Below, piece by piece: positions 54,974 through 64,000 of a stretch of DNA of 64,000 nucleotides. The notes under the pieces are model-generated. The model was not told the DNA's origin and did not search any database. It saw nothing but the letters and a program-made list of their open reading frames with translations. This DNA is from Phylloscopus collybita (lineage: Eukaryota; Chordata; Aves; Passeriformes; Phylloscopidae): the NCBI GenBank assembly GCA_027886175.1, contig JAJNNQ010000024.1, positions 124,001 to 188,000 of the forward strand. The letters are read 5' to 3'. Made by a program: the position numbers and the translations under genes. Each line of letters begins with the position of its first letter. Position 1 is the stretch's first letter.

Positions 54974-56786
54974 AGCAAGTCACTTCTCATGCCAGGATAC
55001 CCCGCAGGCACCTGGATAAATGTCCTTCCCTAAAAATTAAAGCCCATTTAAAAGTTCTTGGCTGCTTCCCAGCCTCGTTGTTACAAAGCGGAGGAAGCCT
55101 CTCTCTCCTGGGGTTCTGTACTTAGTGGTAGGTCGTTATTAATCTGCAAAGCACTGTCCTTGGAGTTGTAATTGGTAGGTTACATCATAGCAAATGTTCG
55201 TACCCAGCTAGAAGGAGTTACTCAGTATTGTTTTCAGTAAGCTTAATCAGAAAGCTGCTTGCTCCTTTTTTGTCTGGTACACGAACGTAGTTTTCCATTG
55301 ACTATTTAGCAGTGGCATTTTTCTTTAATTCCCTCTATTTTTTTCCTATATGATTCCCTAAATTCTTCAGGTACTGGTATTTTTCTTAACGGTTGGAAGA
55401 TCACAATCTTAAACTGACAGCAGAAAAAAACCCGGAAGTTCCCTAGGTCAGGTTTTTTTCATCTCTTCTGCTGCTTGCTCTTCCCATCTGCTATCTGCTC
55501 TTTTTAATGCATATTTAAAGGAGTAGAATTATTAGCTCTTACGGAAGATTTGTGAAGTGCTACTTCTCCATCTCGATGGTCAAGTCACAGAATCCATCCA
55601 GAAGATTCCTGCCTGTAGCTGTACAAACTTACAGGTATTTGTACAAATAACGGACAAAGTTAATGAAATACTGCTGTCCTTTGGGGAAGATTTCCCATGT
55701 TTGTAAAATCGGTGTGAATAGATAGAAAAATGGTCGGACCAAATATACATCAATTTAAATCCAGAAGAGCATCACTTTAAACTGCCAAAAACTTCTGGGT
55801 TTTGGGGATGGTGCTACTGCTTTTTAGACTACAAAAATGGACAGTGCTGACCTCCAAACTGTTAGACACTTTTCCAAATATTTTAATAAATACTGGAGAT
55901 TAAGTAATGTGTTCAGCCTTATACCTGACCATAGTTCTTACCTGTTTGTAGGGTGGATAATATATATGCGTGGCCTAGTGAAATACATTTTAGCATTCAA
56001 ATTGATTCCCGTGGTTCAGTTCTGAGAGCCTTAGTGAGCTGCGCCTCCTGGAATATCCGTGTACAGAAATTGCTCTGGAGTTCGACCTGTTGTTTTGCCG
56101 CTGTTGTGGTCTCTCCAGACTCATCCTCCCTTTGATGATGCCCTCACAGCTGGATGCCGTAGAATGGCACAGGGTAGGTTTTTTGTGTGTGTTTTCTCTC
56201 CATGGCTTCAGAGAGCCCTGAGGTTTGGGGGTTTCCTGCTGCCAGCAGCTTTGCGCTATATCCGTGGAGAAGTATTTCAGTGTCTATGAATGTACGTGTC
56301 CTGGAGAAGGTCTGTGTTGCACAAATTCTGACCTGTCACTGCTATTTTTTTTTTTTTAAGAGTAAGTATCTGGCCATCGAGTGAAATGTCTCTAATGCCA
56401 AAAAGCTTGTGGTTTTATACCTTGATTGTACATTTGACTGACAAGGTGGGGAAAATAGGTAAAACCAGTTACACTGCAGAGGGTGCTGGGTAGGGTTGGA
56501 AAGGCATTTGTGACTGCTGCTTTGCCTTCAGCTCTCCCAGAAAGGCTGCAGATCTGGATTCCCACTGCGCTGAACTTAGAGCTCTTGCTGTTTCTTCCAT
56601 TGGCAGCAGATGAAACCCTGAGGCATTGAGGATTCTGTTTTTTAAGCTGTAAAGAGAACAAGTGACTTGGGACATAATTTTGAACAAACACTGTAAAAAG
56701 CTTAGTGTGTATGTGTGATGAGCCCAGCTGGGTGTTATTGTAGCAGTCCAGCCTTGCGAGTGATGGTTGTGTTCCATAGGACAAGA

Positions 56787-57230
56787 GGAAGTACCTTTTA
56801 ATTCCAGCACCTGTGCCAAGATTGCGTTGCCACCAGCAATGAGAAAGCAGAGAGCAAACTGACTACAGGCCACGTGGACATCTGTTCTCCCCTGGAAACA
56901 TAAAAATGTAAATATAAAATAAAGCAATGTTGTTTGCACACAAATTGTACCCAACTGCAGGATCAATACTGCAACTGCTGATTGCCCGTAGTAGTGCCAC
57001 AAATGGGTAAATGACACGACTTCTATAAACATGTTGCATGCAGCCACAGACAAACATTTACATGCAATACATCCACAGCATATTCAGCTAAAAAACTTCT
57101 TGCGTTAAGCAGATCACTTCTACATAAAAAGGAAAATGTGATAGTTCACATGCTTTTCAATTCTCAAGATATGAGACTAGGCCACAGATTTGAGGAAAAA
57201 GGAAACATTAACAGCAGTTTCATGCCTTCA
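56787..57230. repeat. ~435-bp direct repeat, right copy
   Basis: Matches 47,800-48,240. It lies inside the 2.9-kb segment that copy A lacks. Confidence 0.9.
56795..56891 (-). other. Intact exon of the duplicated pair
   Basis: Acceptor TTTCCAG and donor AAAAG|GTACTT are both present. The frame reads GRTDVHVACSQFALCFLIAG, then GNAILAQVLELK, without a stop. The left copy has lost the acceptor and gained a stop, so this is the better-preserved version. Presumed URB1-related by strand and style. No neighbouring exon is seen on either side, so it is an orphan here. Confidence 0.5.
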
Positions 57231-57398
57231 TTGTAAATAATTAGAGTTGCCTTGTTTTGGTGCAATTTTTTTGGGAATGCTTTCTCAAAATTTCTATTTT
57301 TGTGTGGTTGGGCTAGTGGGGTTTCTGTTGCAACTCTAAGCATTTATTACTGTTTGTGTGTTTTAGGCAGTCCACTGGTATTGCACTGAGACCCCCTC

Positions 57399-57695
57399 AT
57401 GGGTTGGACAACAGATCAGCTAAGATACTGCTTTGATGTTTGGTTTTCTTTATGGCACCAGACAAAGAGACAGCAGCCCGGTGACTGCAGGAATTTCCCA
57501 GAAGGAGAGCCGGACTTCATTTGCACCCGATGTGGATTCTCATCCCCAGATGTCCCAGAGATAAGTGGAGGGCTACAGATCACAGAGGAAACCAAAAGCA
57601 GAGTGCTGGGTCGGGGGTCAGGGGGAGGGCTTTGGAGACGGGGATGTCCAAGATGTGACCCCTTGTGCCCCATCGAAGGGAAGTCTCAGTTTTGA
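57399..57695 (+). other. 98-codon open frame, unrecognised
   Basis: A frame begins GWTTDQLRYCFDVWFSLWHQ and includes GEPDFICTRCGF, with a C-x-x-C pair. Composition is protein-like, but I know no match and see no clear splice sites. It could be a decayed mobile-element or gene fragment. Confidence 0.25.
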
Positions 57696-58924
57696 TCACA
57701 ATGCTGAGGTGTGCAGGGCAGAGCAGCCCCAGTGCGTGTCTTGTCACTTGTCTGTCGTGCTTTCTGTGTCTTTTGGGCATCTCGTCTTTCACGGCTTTTG
57801 CCGTGGCCCTTCCGGGGGCCTCTCGGAAACCCTGGCGTCAGCCTTAGCATCTGCGCTCTCTGTGCTCCTCGGCCCGGCGCCTTTGACTCGGGAGCTGGGA
57901 CAGGCATCGCCCCTCTCCTCAGGAGCATCCAGTCCGGTGTCCGTTCAGGTCTTGTTCTGAGCTGTGTCGACAGCTGTGCTCCGCAACGATCCATTCTGGC
58001 GGATTAGGACTTGCCAGAAGGCAAAGACAGGGAGGTGATTCTGACCGTAGCACTCTCGGGCATCCGTCTTTGAGCTCCTTGGAATGAGTCATCCCGCTGG
58101 CATCTTCTTCCTGCAGGGTTCTGCGAGCCTGGCCAGCTCGCCATCGGTCTTACCTCGGTCACCTCATTCCGAGTTCTCTGGGTCCTCAGGGCCATTCTTG
58201 TGGCCGAGTGTTTTCTGTCCCCGTTGTGTTCCCTCGTTTGTGGTCTCCTGTGTCACGGGTGTTGGTGTGTATTTGGCCCGGAGCTGCTCTGCCTTGCTGC
58301 TTAGTCTGGGTGTCAGAGTAATAGGGCAACTCCTAGGGACTTGAAATTTGTAATGTGGGGTGGAGTTGGACTCCAGAGAATGTGCCTAGATTGACATATC
58401 CTGCAGCACTTTGACTTTTGTTCCTAACTTTCTTTCAGATGCAGATGGATTAAATCTGCGGCAGAGCAGAGCGCCCCATGCCGGGTGAGGGGGCTTCCCC
58501 TGAGGAGGTGGGTCACTGTTTGTCTTTGCAGGGGAGGTGTAAATGGTGGCTGTTACAGCACCATTCCTTGTCTTTATTTCTAGGAAGTGGAGCTGCATAT
58601 GTGTGGTAAATGTCAATGGAGAAAGGGACAGGGTGTGACCCGAGGGCTAAAGCGCAGACTAAAGGTCAGACCATCTGTGAGGAGAGGTGGCCCTGCTCTG
58701 CCTGGGCCAATTCCTTCAGTGGGCAGCCCCTGCAAAATCTGGGGTTGCTTGGTAAACCCTGTGTATTATAATCATTCCTTCAGGATTGGCTGGGAAAGAC
58801 CCACCCTGGCGGAGGGGAAAAACCCCTACAAGAGGGCTCACCTTGAAAGCCTCAAAGGCACACCACAACACCTGGGCACACCTGGAATACATCTGGGGGC
58901 ACGGTGCTTCACCATGTGGCCGTG

Positions 58925-59449
58925 GTGCTGATCTGCTTCCTTGTGGGCACACCTAGGGGCACCTGGGATACACCTGAGTTACACGGGGTACACCTGGGCA
59001 CACCGTGGGGACACCTGGAGAAGTTGGGGACACTTTGGGGACATTTGTGTGGAGGGGGAGGAAGGGTTGGGGACACTTGGGGACACCTTGCAGGGGGTTG
59101 GGGACACCTCAGGGCCAGCTGGTGATACCTGGGGACATGTTGGGGACACGCTGGGGACACCTTGAGGGGGATTGGGGACACCTTGGGAGAGTTGGACACA
59201 ACCTTGGGGATACCTGGGGTGGGTTTGGGGCTGGCTGGGAGGGATGGTGCCACCTCAGGGTCAGCTGGGGACACTCTCAAGACACCTTGGGGACACCTTG
59301 GGGGGGGGGAGAGTGGGGCACCTGGGGAGGGTTGGGGACAACCTTGGGGACACCTGGGAGGTTTTGGGGCCGGCTGGGAGGGGATGGTGCCACCTCAGGA
59401 CCAGCTGGGGTCACCGTGGGAACACCTGGGGAGCTTGAGGACCCCTTGG
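58925..59449. repeat. GGGGACACC-type minisatellite, copy B
   Basis: Corresponds to 1,041-1,565 with the same length and essentially the same sequence, so the minisatellite has not drifted in length since duplication. Confidence 0.85.
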
Positions 59450-59471
59450 GGACACTCCCCGCTGTCTGCAG

Positions 59472-59567
59472 CTGTGGCACCAGCACAAAGGTGATTTCTT
59501 CCTGGGCTGTCTCCTGATGGCTGAGCTGAGCACCCCCTTCGTGTGCCTGGGCAAGATCATCATCCTG
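59472..59567 (+). pseudogene. TLCD3 (FAM57)-like exon, copy B
   Basis: Same 32-codon exon as at 1,588 with the same splice sites and no difference that I can see. Confidence 0.7.
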
Positions 59568-60276
59568 GTGAGGTGTCCCCAAATCCCAAAAAAAACCCAA
59601 ATTCCCCCAAAGCCCCAAAAAATTCCCACGAGAAATGACCAAAAATGGAAAAATCCCATAAAAATCCCTTAAAATCCACCCCTCAGTCAAACCCCAAACC
59701 CGGGCCAGGTCCTCATCGGGGGGAGATATTGCCAAATGTCCCCGAGTGTCCCCAAATCCCAAAATGCGAAGGAATTCCCACAAGAAATGACCAAAAATGG
59801 AAAAATCCAATAAAAATCCTATAAAATCCTCCACCCTGTGATCCTTTCAGAGAAACTTTTGGGGTCTCCCTGTGTCCCCCAACCCCCAGAGACCCCACAC
59901 TCACATTGGGATCCCTTCCAGAAAGTTCCCTAGTTGTCCCCCCGAACCCCACTGACATGTGACCACCATGGTTCCTCCCTTCCCTGCCCCCACCAGCGCA
60001 ACCTTTGGGATCTCCCTGGGTTCTACAACCCCTGGAGACCCCAGAACCACGTCTGGCTCCTGTAACGGCCCATTGCTGTCCCCCTGTCCAGCTGTCCCCA
60101 CACTGTACCTCTGTCCCCCTCGCCCATGTCCGTGTCCCTCCATGTCTTTCTGTCCTGTGCCCTGCGTCCATGTCCCCTATCCCTGTGTCCCTGTCCCTCT
60201 ATCCCCATGTCTCACTATCCCCTGTCCCTGCGCAGTCCCTGTGCTGTCTGTCCGTGTGTCGGTCTGTCTGTCCCAG

Positions 60277-60516
60277 ATCTGCCGGCCGCTGAATGGGCTG
60301 GTGCTGCTGGTGACCTTCCAGCTGTTCCCGGTGCTGCTGTTCCCGTACCTGTACCGGGCCTCCAGACAGCAGCGCCGGCTGGCGTTGCTGCGGGTCCTGG
60401 CCACGCTGTCCCCCGTGTACAACACGGCCGCTGCTGCCCTGGCAGCACCGCAGCTCTACTGATTTGGCCTCATCTGCCTCGGGGCCCGGCAGGTCTTCCA
60501 GCCCGCGAGTAGCTGA
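60277..60516 (+). pseudogene. Terminal TLCD3 (FAM57)-like exon with in-frame TGA, copy B
   Basis: Same as the exon at 2,393, including the Trp-to-TGA change (60,460-60,462) and the readable tail beyond it. It differs by two visible amino-acid changes: LYRASRQQRR here against LYRAYRQQRW in copy A. Two nonsynonymous changes in a short exon between nearly identical copies fit relaxed constraint. Confidence 0.7.
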
Positions 60517-60589
60517 CCCCCCCGAGTGGGTCGAGAGAGACATGAGAGGACAGCCCGGAGGGATGCGGGAGGGGGTAGGGGGACTCTCC

Positions 60590-63432
60590 TCTTCCAGCTC
60601 CAGATGTGCCTCGCTCCAACTCTGGCTTCTGAAACTTCTCCAGGTGCCAAAGGCAGGATCTTTGTCTTGGCTGCAGCTCCGCAACATCTCAGCCCCCACC
60701 GCAACATCTCTAAGCCCTCCCTGCAGGTGAATATCCCAGCCCCAGCGAGATGTTACCCCCAGCGCTCCAGTAGCTATCCCGTACCCCGGCATTTTCCCCA
60801 CATCCATGGTATTTCTGGCGCAACCTTACAGTTTCCTTATAGACTCTACACACCCTGTTCTGTTTTCAGGCTCAACCCCCTGCCCAACATCCATACCACA
60901 GGCCTACAGGGATTTCTGTACACTACTCCTACAGTCTGTGTATTAGCCCAACCGTTTGCATCCCTCCCTCAAAGTGCTTTCAGCTCCCATCCTAGAGTCC
61001 CATTCCCAGCCCCAGTGATTTCAGCTCTTGACCCACAAGCTTTATTTGCACTGCCAGCTCTCTTCTTCCAGCTCCAGATGTGCCTCCCTCCAACTCTGGC
61101 TTCTGAAACTTCTCCAGGTTCCAAAGGCAGGATCTTTGTCTTGGCTGCAGCTCCGCAACATCTCAGCCCCCACCGCAACATCTCTAAGCCCACCCTGCAG
61201 TTCAATATCCCAGCCCCAGCGAGATTTTACCCCCAGCGCTCCAGTAGCTATCCCGTACCCCGGCATTTTCCCCACATCCATGGTATTTCTGGCGCAATCT
61301 TACAGTTTCCTTATAGACTCTACACACCCTGTTCTGTTTTCAGGCTCAACCCCCTGCCCAACATCCATACCACAGGCCTACAGGGATTTCTGTACACTAC
61401 TCCTACAGTCTGTGTTTTAGCCCAACCGTTTGCATCCCTCCCTCAAAGTGCTTTCAGCTCCCATCCTAGAGTCCCATTCCCAGCCCCAGTGATTTCAGCT
61501 CTTGACCCACAAGCTTTATTTGCACTGCCAGCTCTCTTCGTCCAGCTCCAGATGTGCCTCGCTCCAGCTCTGGCTTCTGAAACTTCTCCAGGTGCCAAAG
61601 GCAGGATCTTTGTCTTGGCTGCAGCTCCGCAACATCTCAGCCCCCACCGCAACATCTCTAAGCCCTCCCTGCAGGTGAATATCCCAGCCCCAGCGAGATG
61701 TTACCCCCAGCGCTCCAGTAGCTATCCCGTACCCCGGCATTTTCCCCACATCCATGGTATTTCTGGCGCAATCTTACAGTTTCCTTATAGACTCTACACA
61801 CCCTGTTCTGTTTTCAGGCTCAACCCCCTGCCCTACATCCATACCACAGGCCTACAGGGATTTCTGTACGCTACTCCTACAGTCTGTGTATTAGCCCAAC
61901 CGTTTGCATCCCTCCCTCACAGTGCTTTCAGCTCCCATCCTAGAGTCCCATTCCCAGCCCCAGTGATTTCAGCTCTTGACCCACAAGCTTTATTTGCACT
62001 GCCAGCTCTCTTCTTCCAGCTCCAGATGTGCCTCCCTCCAACTCTGGCTTCTGAAACTTCTCCAGGTTCCAAAGGCAGGATCTTTGTCTTGGCTGCAGCT
62101 CCGCAACATCTCAGCCCCCACCGCAACATCTCTAAGCCCTCCCTGCAGTTGAATATCCCAGCCCCGGCGAGATTTTACCCCCTGCGCTCCAGTAGCTATC
62201 CCGTACCCCGGCATTTTCCCCACATCCATGGTATTTCTGGCGCAACCTTACAGTTTCCTTATAGACTCTACACACCCTGTTCTGTTTTCAGGCTCAACCC
62301 CCTGCCCTACATCCATACCACAGGCCTACAGGGATTTCTGTACGCTACTCCTACAGTCTGTGTATTAGCCCAACCGTTTGCATCCCTCCCTCACAGTGCT
62401 TTCAGCTCCCATCCTAGAGTCCCATTCCCAGCCCCAGTGATTTCAGCTCTTGACCCACAAGCTTTATTTGCACTGCCAGCTCTCTTCGTCCAGCTCCAGA
62501 TGTGCCTCGCTCCAGCTCTGGCTTCTGAAACTTCTCCAGGTGCCAAAGGCAGGATCTTTGTCTTGGCTGCAGCTCCGCAACATCTCAGCCCCCACCGCAA
62601 CATCTCTAAGCCCTCCCTGCAGTTGAATATCCCAGCCCCAGCGAGATTTTACCCCCAGCGCTCCAGTAGCTATCCCGTACCCCGGCATTTTCCCCACATC
62701 CATGGTATTTCTGGCGCAATCTTACAGTTTCCTTATAGACTCTACACACCCTGTTCTGTTTTCAGGCTCAACCCCCTGCCCTACATCCATACCACAGGCC
62801 TACAGGGATTTCTGTACACTACTCCTACAGTCTGTGTATTAGCCCAACCGTTTGCATCCCTCCCTCACAGTGCTTTCAGCTCCCATCCTAGAGTCCCATT
62901 CCCAGCCCCAGTGATTTCAGCTCTTGACCCACAAGCTTTATTTGCACTGCCAGCTCTCTTCTTCCAGCTCCAGATGTGCCTCCCTCCAACTCTGGCTTCT
63001 GAAACTTCTCCAGGTGCCAAAGGCAGGATCTTTGTCTTGGCTGCAGCTCCGCAACATCTCAGCCCCCACCGCAACATCTCTAAGCCCTCCCTGCAGTTGA
63101 ATATCCCAGCCCCAGCGAGATTTTACCCCCAGCGCTCCAGTAGCTATCCCGTACCCCCCGGCATTTTCCCCACATCCATGGTATTTCTGGCGCAACCTTA
63201 CAGTTTCCTTATAGACTCTACACACCCTGTTCTGTTTTCAGGCTCAACCCCCTGCCCAACATCCATACCACAGGCCTACAGGGATTTCTGTACACTACTC
63301 CTACAGTCTGTGTATTAGCCCAACCGTTTGCATCCCTCCCTCACAGTGCTTTCAGCTCCCATCCTAGAGTCCCATTCCCAGCCCCAGTGATTTCAGCTCT
63401 TGACCCACAAGCTTTATTGCACTGCCAGCTCT
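60590..63432. repeat. 474-bp tandem satellite array B, 6 monomers
   Basis: Same monomer, same left and right flanks as array A, but only six copies. Monomers 2/4 and 3/5 form a two-monomer higher-order pattern. The 3/5 type has a TTCGTCCAG change and a GCTCCAGCTCTGG change not found in array A. The last monomer has the +CC insertion (near 63,150). The last unit also lost one T (GCTTTATTGC) at its right edge. Confidence 0.95.
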
Positions 63433-64000
63433 TCTGTTTCACTTCCATCTCTACGTCTTCTCCGCAGTGGACAAAATGCTGATTTTGGTTCTCAGGGTAC
63501 GATTTTTGTTTCATTTCTAGCTGTGTGTTGTTTCAGCTCAGCTCTCGAACCCTTTTTTAACCTCCAACCTGTTAATCCTTACTGCAGCAGCAGCTCTCCA
63601 TTCCCTATCCCCACCCTTAAAGTTATTTCATCTCCAGCCATGCGGTTCACTTCCCACCTCCATATTCCCTATCCCAGCCAAACAGGGGTTTCACGCCAGA
63701 CCCTACCATCTTTGTGCCTCCTCCAGCTCTGCTGTCTCAGCTCCAGCTCCTCAGCTTCTCACTGTCTGTAGCTAAAAGCTGCTATCACTTCTCACTGTAG
63801 CCTGCAGCTGTTGATAAGGGCACAAGTCAGTTATTTTTGTCACTTCCATGTCTTTAGGAACTGTATCACCCCCCCTACTCCATTCCCAACCTTGCAACCC
63901 TTGAAGCCTGAAGCTCAACATATGTTTTCCCCCCGGCCTCTGGGTCCCAGCCCAGCGCTTGCCCAAAGGCCTCCTCACCTTCCCCAGGCAGCACCAAGGG
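63433..64000. other. Unique flank right of array B
   Basis: Identical in layout to 12,188-12,755 and essentially identical in sequence. The duplication continues past the window end. Confidence 0.85.

Larger units (their letters stand above)
55085..58000. other. 2.9-kb segment present in copy B only
   Basis: It is absent from copy A, where the flanks join at about base 111 around GGAT. It contains anonymous AT-rich DNA, the right copy of the 435-bp repeat and a 98-codon frame at 57,399. It was either deleted from copy A or inserted into copy B. Confidence 0.8.
54974..64000. repeat. Segmental duplication, copy B (runs off the window)
   Basis: Copy B corresponds to 1-12,755 of copy A, apart from the 2.9-kb segment at 55,085-58,000 and 14 fewer satellite monomers. 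Over the non-repetitive 1.9 kb at 58,587-60,454 I count fewer than ten differences (above 99% identity). Orientation is the same, so this is a direct tandem arrangement with a period of about 55 kb (57.9 kb after the insertion). Confidence 0.9.

Overview
The window is vertebrate nuclear DNA, almost certainly from a passerine bird. It has spliced, intron-rich genes, several 3'-end fragments of CR1 LINEs (about 30.8, 48.4, 48.7 and 53.8 kb), a tRNA-Ile-derived SINE with a CR1-like tail (about 22.8 kb, the TguSINE1 type known from songbirds), and very GC-rich CpG islands. I see no bacterial, phage or CRISPR content. Most long open frames here are by-products of tandem repeats or G/C-rich low complexity, not genes.

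Layout. (1) 1-14.6 kb: a copy of a segmental duplication with two exons of a TLCD3 (FAM57)-like gene whose frame ends early at a TGA, a 20-copy array of a 474-bp monomer, and a CpG-island promoter. (2) 14.6-23 kb: mostly anonymous non-coding DNA with a few unrecognised exon-like segments and a SINE. (3) 23.3-27.0 kb: a large inverted repeat with GC-rich arms, polypyrimidine/polypurine blocks and matching poly(A)-signal-bearing segments. (4) 27-32.1 kb: MIS18A-like exons on the minus strand with a CR1 between them, a CpG island and a 78-bp repeat. (5) 33.0-38.0 kb: nine collinear exons of SYCP1 (synaptonemal complex protein 1) on the minus strand, carrying stops and frameshifts. (6) 39.3-41.3 kb: C-rich DNA, a ~348-bp array full of YY1-like and ETS-like motifs, then a 93-bp array. 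(7) 43.9-50 kb: minus-strand exons, two of them URB1-like. (8) 52-54.4 kb: a CpG-island promoter and the first coding exon of SYNJ1 on the plus strand. (9) 54.97 kb to the end: the next copy of the duplication, with the same TLCD3-like exons but only 6 copies of the 474-bp monomer.

Base 1 onward matches 54,974 onward, so the window appears to hold one complete unit of a ~55-58 kb tandem amplicon plus the start of the next. The unit joins gene pieces that are not neighbours in other vertebrates (TLCD3-like, SYCP1, and the MIS18A/URB1/SYNJ1 group that is syntenic on human 21q22.11). Several are truncated or broken. Recent amplification plus decaying patchwork content suggests a W chromosome, a songbird germline-restricted chromosome, or a highly rearranged microchromosome. 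That assignment is inference; the sequence alone does not decide it. Gene names come from remembered family sequences, not from a database search.
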